NCBI GenBank assembly: GCA_020137815.1
Contig: CM035358.1
Coordinates: 7,821,070-7,885,069 of the forward strand
DNA length: 64,000 nucleotides
Reading direction: 5' to 3'
Source: Hormiphora californensis
Taxonomy: Eukaryota > Ctenophora > Tentaculata > Cydippida > Pleurobrachiidae
Shown here one piece after another: positions 45,280 to 55,299 of the stretch (the first letter of the stretch is position 1; each line of letters opens with the position of its first letter). Under the pieces are notes generated by a model. The model worked only from the letters and a program-made list of their open reading frames with translations, was not told the origin of the DNA and made no database searches. The position numbers and the translations under genes are program-made.

Positions 45280-48232
45280 GGAGCTGGCACACCCTGGTTA
45301 CTGTGTTGGAAGCTGTAACAGTACCAGTGGAACTGTATGTGGAGCTAATGGTACGTGTTTCAATTAATTAATTATCTCGTTAATTAATTAGTAAATCTCA
45401 TTATTTAATTAGTAAATCTCATTAATAAGTGCACCCACTGGGTGCGCCTCAATCATGGGGCTGATGACAAACCCACCCGGCTCCGCTGGGTGGCCCTCTT
45501 TATTTCACCCTTGAACGCCAATTTTTGCTGTTATTCAAATAGAATAAAATTATAATCAAGATATAGCAGAGAGTATTTTTATCTCGATTGTTATTTGAAA
45601 TTGAACATTAGCACAATGTTTTAAGATATATTTTACAACTGATTTGTATTTGTGCTTATTGAGCTAACACGTTGATTGTCTGAAAATTCGTTTTCTTTGG
45701 TTTTCGTGGTAACATGTTGATTGTGTTTTATTAAAACAAGTTCAACTGCAGATTGCAGAAAGCTACCAGATAAAACTCTGATAGCTTTCTGCAATCTGCT
45801 GTTGAACATGAAGATATATGCCCTTCCCTTTCATCTTTAGATTAAATGGATATTAAGCTGAATATGGAATATTGCACAAATGAAGTTGGATATTATATTC
45901 AACTTAGCTTCACTTGAGCAATCCCTATATTCATATTTGAGGGAATTGCACAATTATTAATTAAATATTTAATTAAACGGAGATCTGTTAGAGATCTCCG
46001 TATAATCACTCCGCGGCAGGCAATACAGTGAAAGCTGTCACATAAATATTTAATATAATACTTTGTTGAGTTCCTTGGCACATTTTCTCCCTGCCCGGGT
46101 GAATGCCGAAGGCATTCACCTGGATCAGGATGCCTTTTTGCTTCTTAAAAAGGCATTGCAGTGTTAGAATTCGAAGGCGACATTTTGGTATACAGTCGGA
46201 CCCCGATTTAGGGACACCCTCGGGGGAAAGGCTCTTGTCCACTAAATCGGGGTGTCCACTAAATCGGGGTCAAATAAGGTTAATTTCCTATATCGGGGAA
46301 AAAAATCCTGTCCCTAAATCGGGGTGCCACTAAATCGGGGGCCCCTAAATCGGGGTCCGACTGTACTAACTAAATCGGTGATCGACATATAATTTCATGT
46401 CCACCTGGCGTCGTCAGGGGCAACGCCCGATGAAAAAGATTTCCCCTCCCCCTCCCTGTGACAATTCCCCGCCTCCCCTCCCCCACCTCGTGACAATTCC
46501 CCCCCCCCTCCTTGTGACAATCCCCCCCCCTATGCAGGGATAAGCTACAGTAGTACGTGTTCTGCGGAAAGTAAAATGATCTACGTCGACTACCTGGAAG
46601 CCTGCAGACCGCCAACCAACTCACTACTCAGCCAGGTAGGTTTATGTCCATATATGGGCATACACATCCATATTTGCTCATGTACACACCCATATTTGGG
46701 CCGTGACTGACAATATGTATTTCAGGGTATATTCTGTGGTGAGGGTGTGACATGTCAGGAGCTGCCACCCAACTGCCCCGGTATCAAAGTACCTGGGATG
46801 TGCTGCCCAGTGTGTGGTAAGTGTAGTCCCGATCCCTCGACACAAAGATCCCCCTCGAACACCAGAAAATAAGGGTCACCACACACCAAAGTTAAAATTA
46901 AAATTAAAATTTTGATTTTAAACCCGCACACACCAGCGGCCGTTAAAATTTCTCTCACCATTCTAAAAGTAACAATCTCACGCACGATTTTGACGGTCGC
47001 GTTGGATGACAAGATTTTAACGGGCCGTTAAAATCGCGCGCGAGATTGTTACTTTTAGAATGGGGGAGAGAAATTTTAACAGCCGCTGGTGTGTGCGGGT
47101 TTAAAATCAAAATTTTAATTTTAATTTTAACTTTGGTGTGTGGTGACCCTAAGGGACCATCCCATCAGCCCTACACAGCTGATCGAGACAATGCAATTCT
47201 CTCATATATATCAGTCTCCACATCCCACTTTTTGTTTGTTCCCCCTTACTCAACAACTTTTGTGTGAGCTGGGTCTTTGTCAACATCCCACCTCCCCATA
47301 AGGTGCGGTGTTATCACTCCTCCCAAGTCAAGTTCTGGTTACAATAAACGAGATGTACCTGACACGAGATAAAATAACCGTCAGCTCTCTCTGCAGACGA
47401 CTCAACAAACTACTTAGCTTGGTAAGTGCATGGTAACTTAATGGTAACCATGGCAACCAAATTGCAAAATAACCATGGCAACCAGATTGCAAAATAACCA
47501 TGGTTAGCGTCGGTTACCATGGTGCTACGTCATTGGTTAGGGTCGATTGAGGGAACCGGCCCCCATGGTCTGTGTACATGGAAGTTAATTAATTTATTAA
47601 TTATTTTATTAATTGATGTACATACTAATTGTTAAATATTCACGTTTCAGTCGGAGTGTGTAGTGCTCTGTACCCCCGGGCTGTATGGTGGAGTGACAGG
47701 AATTGTTCATTCTACACTTTCCAAACCAACCTGGGTTCAGGTATGTACGATATAATATCAACTTCATTTTGATAAGTATGACCTGTCAGGCCAATGCTCT
47801 GACCACAGTTCTCGCGCGCTCCGCGTGCAGAACAGGAAAGAAATGAGAATAGGGTCAGGCCAATGCTCTGACAGAGTATGACAGTACAATTCACCGGTGA
47901 ATCACCCGTCTTTGCTAGTTGAAGTTTACAAATTTAGAATTTAGATGTTTTCCATCCTTTCCATTCCTTATTTCTCTCTTTAGTCTTTACCAATACCATT
48001 ACAACACCTGTATTTTCAGATTGAAGCGTGTAACAACGAGGCAATAAGAATTGAAACTATGGTTCGCAGACGGCATGTCCGAATAGAAACTGATCTAATA
48101 TTGAGTACAGTTATTGGGGTTGAGATAGAGACTGTCAATGTGACCCTTGGGAACTCTAGCCCGCCCCGGGTGGGTGGTGTTTTTGGTGTTCAGATTTTTA
48201 TTATCTTTCTCCTCCTTTTACAGTTCTGCTAA
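45280..48232 (+). CDS. RECK: RECK-like GPI-anchored protein, 3' exons
   Basis: Six exons with consistent phases: 45280-45350, 46538-46635, 46726-46816, 47303-47421, 47651-47740 and 48020-48232, encoding the last 226 residues. Order: a Kazal-type module (CVGSCNSTSGTVCGANG, ISYSSTC, DYLEAC); a chordin/VWC-like CGEGVTCQELPPNCPG then MCCPVC; a region of helices; then VQIEACNNEAIRIETMV and IGVEIETVNVTLGN; finally a hydrophobic tail VFGVQIFIIFLLLLQFC that looks like a GPI signal. The Kazal, CCPVC and QIEACN.EA..IE block correspond in order to the C-terminus of animal RECK, an inhibitor of matrix metalloproteases and Wnt7 co-receptor in vertebrates. The 5' exons lie upstream and were not resolved. 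Introns carry three MITEs. Assignment rests on remembered family features and needs a search. Confidence 0.7.
45427..45505 (+). mobile_element. Truncated hairpin element
   Basis: GTGCACCCACTGGGTGCGCC and the CACCCGGCTCCGCTGGGTG hairpin correspond to the first 75 bp of the hairpin-element family; the rest is missing. Confidence 0.65.
46193..46363. mobile_element. 171-bp pogo-like MITE in RECK intron
   Basis: CAGTCGGACCCCGATTTAGG and its inverse at the end, with TA on both sides (46191-46192, 46364-46365). Four CTAAATCGGGG motifs are inside. Same family as the 3.8-kb element at 19169-22998. Confidence 0.88.
46873..47149. mobile_element. 277-bp PIF/Harbinger-like MITE in RECK intron
   Basis: Arms of about 115 bp start GGGTCACCACACACCAAAGT. 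TAA is found on both sides (46870-46872 and 47150-47152), as expected for a 3-bp PIF/Harbinger duplication. Confidence 0.85.
47783..47874. mobile_element. Mini inverted-repeat element, family 1, copy C (92 bp)
   Basis: Ends CTGTCAGG and CTCTGACAG with two GGCCAATGCTCTGAC motifs; the centre is longer than in other copies. Identical 8-mers AGTATGAC flank it (47775-47782, 47875-47882). It lies in the last RECK intron. Confidence 0.9.
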
Positions 48233-48837
48233 AATCGAAAATGTGCAGATCTGTTTTTATCAAGACCCCTCCTCCCCCCCTTGTAAATATATTGATATAT
48301 AAAATATATATAACACACATTCCATTTTAACAAACTAAAATCACGGAGTTTTATTATTAAAACAATTGAAAAATAAACTTTTATTTTTCAATTGTCGATT
48401 TACTGGTGTGTTGTCATACTTTGTTGAATACTCAATGTCGGCTTCGGCCCTGTTCGGAGAAGGCAGTCTTTTGTGAGACAACCAGTGTGCTAATTGTACT
48501 TCCACTGTCAGTGTCAGGCGAATGCAAATGTGTTTGTAAGTGCCAAAATTCGTGTGGTAGTCCGGTGCCAGACATCGTTCGATTCTCTGAGTTAGATCGG
48601 GTCGGCGCCGCCATGCAGCCCTATTCGTATATCCGTACTCTGAGTCTCCGAGTACTCTTTGGCATGGCATGGTATTGGTACGGGCAGTATATTGAAGTGG
48701 TGCTAAGCCCACAAATTAAAAAGTTGTGTCATCCAGAACTGATAGGATTCAAATTGTGGGCTGTCAGCTCAACACGTTTAGTTTAGCTATCAATATGCTC
48801 AATTATGGGACTGAAGGACATTTCCAATTATATTATA
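48233..48837. other. Intergenic, no gene recognised
   Basis: Contains an ACAATTGAAAAATAAA/TTATTTTTCAATTGT hairpin at about 48360-48393. Overlapping frames on both strands (48341-48712 minus, 48406-48786 plus) have no recognisable domain. Confidence 0.5.
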
Positions 48838-49531
48838 ACTAGCGCACCCATTGGGTGCGCCCCAATTGTAAGGGCGTTTTGATAACCCACCCGGCTCCGC
48901 CGGGTGGCCCTCTTTTTCTCACATATGTCACCAATTCAATGGTTGCCATGGCAACTAAATCGGTAACTATGGAGACTGAATTGCTAAATTATGTTCCGAA
49001 ATGATCACAAACTGCCAGCAAAGTAAAAACAACTGCTCCCAAAAGAGGGCCGGGTGTTAAACGCAACGCTTTGGGTTTGAAATCTGATTTAGAGTTCTAT
49101 TCGACACTCCCATAATGATGGGTGTGGTAATTTAAACATGTGACACTGTGCAGTGTACAGAGCTGATGACTGTGAGATATGTGACACTGACAGGGCCTGG
49201 TTTCTGATGAGATGAAATGTGATCGGATAGAAGGAGCAGTGAGCATACATCAAGAGGACCCAAAACAATTTAAATCAGTGCCATAGCAACATGAAGTGGT
49301 CATGGAAGGAAGTTATCATTCCAGGAACGCGCGCAGCGGAAGGAGAAGTTAAAGCAGTCGCTGTTAGTAGCCACTGTGTGCGCGCGGCTCAACTTCCGTC
49401 ATAGTTACGTAATTTTGGTCACAGCACAACTTTAGCTCGCACGAAATTTTTAATGAAGGAGCAGCCTGTCGCTTAGATACCGCCTAACGAACGACCATCA
49501 CGACGTCGTTCATCTCCAAATTATAATAGAG
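48838..49531 (+). mobile_element. Hairpin element, long copy, first of a tandem pair
   Basis: Starts ACTAGCGCACCCATTGGGTG and ends CTCCAAATTATAATAGAG. About 380 bp longer than its partner because of extra sequence after the GCCATGGC palindrome (about 49018-49400). The pair is bracketed by inverted TGGGACTGAAGGACATTTCC (48807 and inverse 49843-49862). Confidence 0.75.
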
Positions 49532-49839
49532 ACTAGCGCACCCGTTGGGTGTGCCTCAAGTAAGGGGTTTTTGATAGCCCACACGGCTTTGCCGTGTGGT
49601 TCTTTCACTTACAACGTCAATAAAACGGTTGCCTTGGCAACTGAAGTGATATCTATGGGGAGTGGCATGTTTAAAGTCATTCGAAAATATTAACAAACTT
49701 CCACTGGAAGTTCCAAAAGTGTGAATAACAGCTTTACAGCTTTGGGTACATGAAGTGTTTTATGAAGGAGCAGTCGCTTAGATACCGCCTAACTAACGGC
49801 CATCACTTCGACGTCGTTCATCTCCAAATTATAATAGAG
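49532..49839 (+). mobile_element. Hairpin element, second of a tandem pair
   Basis: 308 bp, begins at the base after the previous copy ends, same hairpin series (GTTGGGTGTG variant of the first hairpin, CACACGGCTTTGCCGTGTG, GGAAGTTCC) and same end AATTATAATAGAG. Confidence 0.8.
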
Positions 49840-49982
49840 ATTGGAAATGTCCTTCAGTCCCATATAATATGATGTAATTTATATCTTCAAATTATATCAA
49901 AAACCTTTCACAATCTGTCACTGCCAGCCGGTCACGGCAATGTCTAGACATGTCCCCGGTCAAAAGCGTGAGAAGTACCATG

Positions 49983-50042
49983 CTGTCAGGCCAATGCTCT
50001 GACCACAGTTCTCGAGAATGGGTCAGGCCAATGCTCTGACAG
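49983..50042. mobile_element. Mini inverted-repeat element, family 1, copy D (60 bp)
   Basis: CTGTCAGGCCAATGCTCTGA to CTGACAG, central CACAGTTCTCGAGAA. Flanks GTACCATG (49975-49982) and GTGCCATG (50043-50050) differ at one base. Confidence 0.85.
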
Positions 50043-50223
50043 GTGCCATGTATATGCCTGACAGCCCACAATCCGAGTTCTGGGTCACACTGCTCAGTGC
50101 ACGGGCAATTTCGGATTACGCTCCAGTTGCTAAATTGAAACTGACATCAGTTTTTTGAAACTGGTGTCAGTTTCAAGCTGGTGAACTACATGCTGCCGTG
50201 TGCAGTGTCATTTGGCACCAAGA

Positions 50224-50296
50224 AACTGATGTCAGTTTCAAATTTTGTAACTGGTCCCTAAGGGACCAGTTACAAAATTTGAAACTGACATCAGTT
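50224..50296. repeat. 73-bp near-perfect palindrome
   Basis: Arms of 36 bases (AACTGATGTCAGTTTCAAAT and on to GGTCCCT) around one central A. Two further imperfect ACTGACATCAGTTT copies lie upstream at 50141-50173. Confidence 0.9.
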
Positions 50297-50512
50297 GTCT
50301 GGACGTCGTTCCACCGTCGTCCAGACAAAGGTACCCGACTAGACGGGTTTTGCATTGAGACCTGTATGGCGGCGCCATACCCCATTTGATTCTCAGATGG
50401 GGTCGCGGCGCCAGACAGCTTGAGACGGAGTCAAACGTGCTTTGCCCGAGCCTCAAGCAGCAAGCTCCATGATGGTGCCACCATTGCAATGGTGGAACGA
50501 CGTCCAGACAAC
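50294..50512. mobile_element. 219-bp inverted-repeat element, GTTGTCTGGACG ends
   Basis: GTTGTCTGGACGTCGTTCCA and CC pair with the inverse ending at 50512. A family 2 mini element is nested at 50362-50418. No duplication was clear. Confidence 0.7.
50362..50418. mobile_element. Mini inverted-repeat element, family 2, copy (57 bp)
   Basis: CTGTATGGCGGCGCC to GGCGCCAGACAG. Flanking 8-mers ATTGAGAC (50354-50361) and CTTGAGAC (50419-50426) differ only at the first base. Confidence 0.8.
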
Positions 50513-50523
50513 GTTTGCGCCTT

Positions 50524-51012
50524 GGTGACATAGACACCTGGTGCGACCGAGATTGAGCTCACACACAGGTGCCCGCTCCGCCCCTAAAAAAGGGTCGTTT
50601 CTTTCAAGGGGTGTTGCACGCGATCCACTGGACCGATTTGCATCCGAATTGTTGCAAAAGACTACACATTGGTCCTAATATACTGGAAAATACCCGAGAA
50701 TTTTGTCTGTCATTGTCAACAAGAAGTGGGTAAAAATTGACACTGAAGTCAAATCTATAATCTGACCTCCAGGAGTTTCTGCACCACGCCCATGCGGTTT
50801 AGAAGATATATTAGGACCAATTTGTAGTCTTTTGCGACAAACCGGATGCAAATCGGTCCAGTGGATCGCATGCAAGATCTCTTGAAAGACATGACCCTTT
50901 TTTAGGGGCGGAGCCGACACCTGTGTGCCGCAAACTGTGCGGGGGTCGCGCCAGGTGTCTATGTCACCAAACCTGTGTGCGGGGGTCGCGCCAGGTGTCT
51001 ATGTCACCAAGT
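50524..51012. mobile_element. Fold-back element, CTTGGTGACATAGACACCTGG family, second copy
   Basis: Same ends and interior (ACTGGAAAATACCCGAG, AATTGACACTGAAGTC) as 10992-11878 but shorter. Its right end is duplicated: GGGGGTCGCGCCAGGTGTCT with ATGTCACCAA occurs twice in tandem (about 50941-50971 and 50979-51010). Flanks TTTGCGCC and TTTGTGCC suggest an 8-bp duplication with one mismatch. Confidence 0.75.
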
Positions 51013-51212
51013 TTGTGCCTTGCGGCTAATCCGAAATTGCCCGAAGCACGTTATTATTACTTTCAGTTTTAGGAATAGAATAATCTCACGACAAGTAATA
51101 TTTTGGGACATTTAAAACAAATTAGTAACGGTTGCGACAATAAAATTGTTGTAAAAAAGACACAGTCAAATGTAGTGCTTCACTGCTCAACGAGTCAAAT
51201 TCCAAATCTGCC

Positions 51213-51300
51213 CTGTCTGGCGCCGCCGACCCCATCTGGGCGCACTGTTTGAGAAACAAATTGGGGTCTGGCGGCGCCAGACTCTGGCGCCCTCAGACAG
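51213..51300. mobile_element. Mini inverted-repeat element, family 2, copy (88 bp)
   Basis: CTGTCTGGCGCCGCC to CTCAGACAG with internal GGCGGCGCCAGA. Flanking 8-mers AATCTGCC (51205-51212, 51301-51308) are identical. Confidence 0.9.
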
Positions 51301-51541
51301 AATCTGCCCTAATTCAAAAGCTCCATTACGGTTTCTAACTACAAGCACCCATGTAATTCAAAAGCTCCCTTTGCCGCAAGTGAGGAATAAATAATCATCC
51401 AAAAACAGATCATGCTTTTATCTTGCCATTGATTCAATACAACGATAATCAATTCCAAATCTAATTCCCAATCTTCCCAATACCCATCTCGACCAACTCA
51501 CTGCACTGCTCAAAAACACAAACACACAACTTGATGATGCC

Positions 51542-53334
51542 TCAATAAAAATATACAAAATGGTCCATAACAACGAGAGTCAATGTGAAAAGAAGTATTG
51601 AAGTGTCTGTGGTGGTTAGGGTAGTACCGCTCCCTGTGAATGTGTTACCTCTTGAGAGTTGACCTTTAGCGTAACTGAACGTGTCGTACCTGTGGGGTTA
51701 TATTGGGGTTAGCTTTAGTGGGGTTATATAGGGGTTATATTATAGGGGTTAGTTGTTTTGTTCAAACCCGTGGTGAAAGAGGGTCGAGCACGAGAGAGGA
51801 TGGAACAATGGGGCACTGTCAGGCCAATGTTCTTAAATGATTTGGAAGAACTGAGAATAGGGTGAGGCCAATATGCTGTGACAGAAGGAGCTGGTATGAG
51901 TTGATAACATCAATGATATATTTGAACGTTGAAGGTAAACTAACTGTGTAATGAAATCCTTTAAATCCACAGCAGGGCCATCGCCTGGTACCTCGGGGTT
52001 CTGACCTTGTCCCTCCTTCGTAAACCTGAAATAATATTATTCACTGGTTAGTGGTCGGCCATTTCTAACAGTGCCTGTCAGGCATCGTGCTGATCCGGTT
52101 TCTCGTGCGCTTCCCTATCAGAAGAGCGAGGAGAGCGATGCAGTACCGTTTTCCAAAATCTCTATTATAATTTGGAGATGAACGTCGAAGTGGTGGTCGT
52201 TCGTTCAGCGGTATCTAAGCGACAGACTGCTCCTTCATAAAACACTTCAATGTGCCCAAAGCTGTAAAGCTGTCATTCACACTTTTGGGACTTCCAGTGG
52301 AAGTTTGTTAATATTTTCGAATGAATTTCAACAATTCAGTTCCCATAGTTACCAATTCAGTTGCCATGGCAACCGTGTTATTGACGTTGAAAGGGGCGAA
52401 AAGAACCACCCGGCGAAGCCGGGTGGGTTATCAAAAAGCACTTACTTGAGGCGCACCCAATGGGTGCGCTAGTCTCTATTATAATTTGGAGATGAACGAC
52501 GTCGAAGTGATGGTCGTTCGTTCAGCGGTATCTAAGCGACAGGCTGCTCCTTCATAAAACACTTTATGTGACCAAAGCTGTAAAGCTGTTGCTCACACTT
52601 TTGGAACTTCCAGTGGAAGTTTGTTAACATTTTCGAATGACTTTCAACATGTCAGTCCCCATAGTTACCAATTCACTTGCCATGGCAACCGTGTTTTTGA
52701 CGTTGAAAGGGGCGAAAATAACCACCCGGCGAAGCCGGGTGGGTTATCAAAAAGCCCTTACTTGAGGCGCACCCAATGGGTGCGCTAGTAAACTAAACTT
52801 GGGCATTAAACAATTGCAGAACTTACTCATAAACGTTGACCCGATACTCGTCGACTGCAGTTCTGTTCCAGCAGTTGACCTCACTCACACCACTGAACAC
52901 GTAGGTACATAACCAGCTGCTATCGAGCTGACTGGAGGGCATCTCGCCTCGTAAAAGTCCAGCTGTGGGAGCGGGGTAGTTTTAGTTTGGATATTTCACA
53001 CGACATATGTTGAGTAAGGGGGAAGAGTGTGTCTTCCACCTTACTCAACAACACGGCATGGTTAAGGGTAGGAAAGAGCACGGGGAAATGGGAAAGGTGT
53101 GCAATGGAAACCATGAAGACAAAACATATTGCATAACTAATATCCGGTGACCTCGAATTATCATACCTCGAATGAGTAATCTTCAGTGGCGATGGTGCCA
53201 CTGGATTTCAACTTGCTGCACGAATTAAAGAAAGTCTGATCAGTACTGATCTTGTTATCAATCTCATCCGCTAACTTCGTTACTTCGTTCGTTACCTCTG
53301 TGTAGTAACTCTGTATGTCAGAGTTCAGGTCAAC
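51542..53334 (-). CDS. Glypican, C-terminal exons with GPI signal
   Basis: Four exons in phase: 53334-53167, 52927-52827, 52025-51945 and 51689-51542, giving the last 165 residues. Motifs follow the glypican C-terminal order: a helical stretch with VTNEVTKLADEI and TFFNSCSKL; NCWNRT and EYRVNVYE (CWNGT..RY.. in known glypicans); GQGQNPEVPGDGPAVDLKDF (NPEV.VD....D block); then a Ser/Thr/Gly-rich linker (GNTFTGSGTTLTTT) with an SG suited to heparan sulfate attachment; finally a hydrophobic tail (ILLFTLTLVVMDHFVYFY) typical of a GPI signal. Glypicans are cell-surface heparan sulfate proteoglycans that tune Wnt, Hedgehog and BMP signals. Exons 5' of 53334 are not found in the 0.8 kb before the neighbouring lectin gene; the matching N-terminal half is at 55967-63912 on the other strand. 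Confidence 0.75.
51816..51884. mobile_element. Mini inverted-repeat element, family 1, copy E (degenerate)
   Basis: CTGTCAGGCCAATGTTCTT to GCTGTGACAG with GAGAATAGGGTGAGGCCAAT. More diverged than other copies and the flanking 8-mers no longer match. It lies in the last glypican intron. Confidence 0.65.
52160..52474 (-). mobile_element. Hairpin element, minus orientation, first of a tandem pair
   Basis: Reads CTCTATTATAATTTGGAGAT at the left and ends GGCGCACCCAATGGGTGCGC and TAGT. Contains CCACCCGGCGAAGCCGGGTG. The next copy follows directly. Confidence 0.8.
52475..52789 (-). mobile_element. Hairpin element, minus orientation, second of a tandem pair
   Basis: Same length (315 bp) and structure as the preceding copy, about 95% identical by eye. 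Both lie in a glypican intron. Confidence 0.8.
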
Positions 53335-53410
53335 CTGGGAAGAGAGGTACAATTGTAGTTCATAATCATAGTTGTTGAGTAAGGGGTGGGAGAGGGTTCT
53401 TCTCCACCCC
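52995..53410. repeat. Two small fold-backs with TTGAGTAAGG ends
   Basis: GTTGAGTAAGGGGGAAGA at 53008 pairs with TCTTCCACCTTACTCAAC (53031-53048), and GTTGAGTAAGGGGTGGGAGA (about 53371) pairs with TCTCCACCCCTTAC (53401-53414). Both are about 42 bp, one in the intron and one before the exon ending at 53334. Confidence 0.6.
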
Positions 53411-53429
53411 TTACGAAACAAGTTCATCT

Positions 53430-54103
53430 GAGTTTATGATGAGATGGGCAGGATATTTATTGTGGTATTAGAGTGGTTAACCACCACCACCGTCACCCCA
53501 TGAAGGGAATTCGCCTCGTGGGGTGACGCTGCACCCTATACTACCACAACAATCAAAGTTACTATGGATAATGAGGATACCTAGTTGCCTCATGTTCGAT
53601 CCAACTCCCCCCGGGTTAGGGTTTGAACAAAACATACTAAAGTATAGTGAATCGGGAAAATTGAGTTGTCTAAAAAAGACACAATGACCCCGTTTTGATA
53701 GCAAGAGGCACCCTCTGTGTGAGACGAGTCTCTCCTGGCTTTGATCTGGATCGCTTTTCAAAAGGATCCAGTTCCCTGAAGGTCTTCTTCTTCGTCGTAG
53801 AGGCTGTCCCTGAAGGTTACTCCTCTGCAGAACTCTGTCCCGTACTGCCTCCACAACGAATACAGTCACTTCTCCAACAAGTACATGTTTCATTTGTTGA
53901 GATAACAAAACTATAATTCATTCAGTAATGATCCTAGAACTGATGGCTTGTTTCAAGGAGTTGTATATCTTTGTTAATGTAGGACATGAAGGGAGGGTGA
54001 TCAATTGTTAGCGTGTTTTAAAGTTGGGTCAAAGGGGGTGTGCGTGGTGACTGTTGAGTGTTGGGTCAAAGTGGAGGTGTGTGTGTGTTGGGTGAGGTGT
54101 ACT
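53430..54103. other. Region between glypican C-terminal exons and lectin gene
   Basis: Several short minus-strand frames (for example DSLYDEEEDLQGTGSF near 53760-53810 and a Cys-rich CIRCGG near 53840) may be broken exons in different frames. None could be joined with consistent phases. Confidence 0.3.
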
Positions 54104-54111
54104 GTCAGTTT

Positions 54112-54174
54112 CTGTCTGGTGGCGCCAGACCCCGATTTGATGATGGCTCAAAATGGGTCCGCGGCGCCAGACAG
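54112..54174. mobile_element. Mini inverted-repeat element, family 2, copy (63 bp)
   Basis: CTGTCTGGTGGCGCCAGACC to GCGGCGCCAGACAG. Identical 8-mers GTCAGTTT flank it (54104-54111, 54175-54182). It sits 14 bp beyond the stop codon of the lectin gene. Confidence 0.9.
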
Positions 54175-54188
54175 GTCAGTTTTGGTTA

Positions 54189-54987
54189 CTAAAAGTAACA
54201 GGGGGTTTTCAACCAGCTGGCATTACTTGGAGTGGGGAGAGTTCCAAATTCGCAGGAGCAAGTGAGGTGCCAGGTACAGGGTACATCTAGCCAATATCCT
54301 TCCTCGTTGAATGCAGCGCACCGTTCCGTTTCTAAGTTTGGTTCCTTCTCCCCCCATTTACTGTAGGACAGAGGGATGTCTCCAGCCCACACCCAGCCGG
54401 AGTGAGTGTCTTCTGCGGTGGTGTCGTACAGGCCTATCCAGCTTCGATACTGGTTGTAGTATTCCATTTGCCAGTGAAATCGGGTATTTTCAGCTTCATT
54501 AAGAATAGTCAATATTGTCCCGTTCAGCCCTAAACAGAATGTTTCACATTCCGATTGATTGATTCCTCCCTTGTCCGGAAACAGCGCTAGAATCTTTCTC
54601 ATTCCCATTTTGAATACGGCTGGTTTTGATGATTCTCCACAATCCGGAGTCTCGGTCTCCTGGTCACAAGTTATAACCTGTTCTTTCCATCCATCGTCTC
54701 CACAGTACAAGTAGAGAGTGTCTCCAGCGGTGACGTTGCCAAAGTCAGTAGTTGGTTCGTAGGAGAGCGGTATGGAAGTGGTCTCTAGGTTGCAAACTGC
54801 TGACAAGGAATGAGATAAATTTAATTTGACAGTACATATTGTTTGTTGGACAAATGAAGAATCGCCAGTGCTATGATAAAGTTGAACCCAGCGAGTTTAA
54901 TTAGAGAGCTGAGAGATATTTGGTAAGTATAACCCACCGTTTTGTGAAGATCCAAGTGTGAAAACAAATAATAAAACTTCAAACATC
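54189..54987 (-). CDS. Secreted CCP-like / C-type lectin protein (two exons)
   Basis: Exon 1 (54987-54939) encodes the signal peptide MFEVLLFVFTLGSSQN and ends at donor GTGGGT in phase 1; exon 2 (54799-54189) follows acceptor TTGTCAG, giving 219 residues. Residues about 18-75 look like one CCP/sushi-type module (AVCNLETT, AGDTLYLYCGDDGWKEQVIT, TPDCGE). Residues about 85-205 are a C-type lectin domain: ECETFC, RSWIGLYD, GWVWAGDIPL, EKEPNLE (an EPN mannose-type motif), CAAF, YWLDVPC and CSCEF. The EPN and WLD set suggests calcium-dependent sugar binding. The end (SNASWLKTPCYF) could be read-through of a donor at CCAA/GTAATG; if spliced there, the lectin might join the glypican C-terminal exons downstream on the same strand. 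I treat it as a separate gene. Confidence 0.78.
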
Positions 54988-55082
54988 CTAGTCTTGTTCT
55001 ACAAGAATAGAGCGAGAGAAAAATCAATCTGGATCCCAGGATCCACTTACAAACAACAGTAGTGCGTGTACGAGGCAAGTGA

Positions 55083-55262
<180 letters not shown>

Positions 55263-55299
55263 AGAGGGAGAGAGGTACGTGTCGTTTGAAGATGAATAG

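Noticed and set aside
53477-53916. Arg-rich frames on both strands between glypican and lectin exons
   Set aside because: No matching splice phases and no domain; possibly a broken exon, but unsupported.
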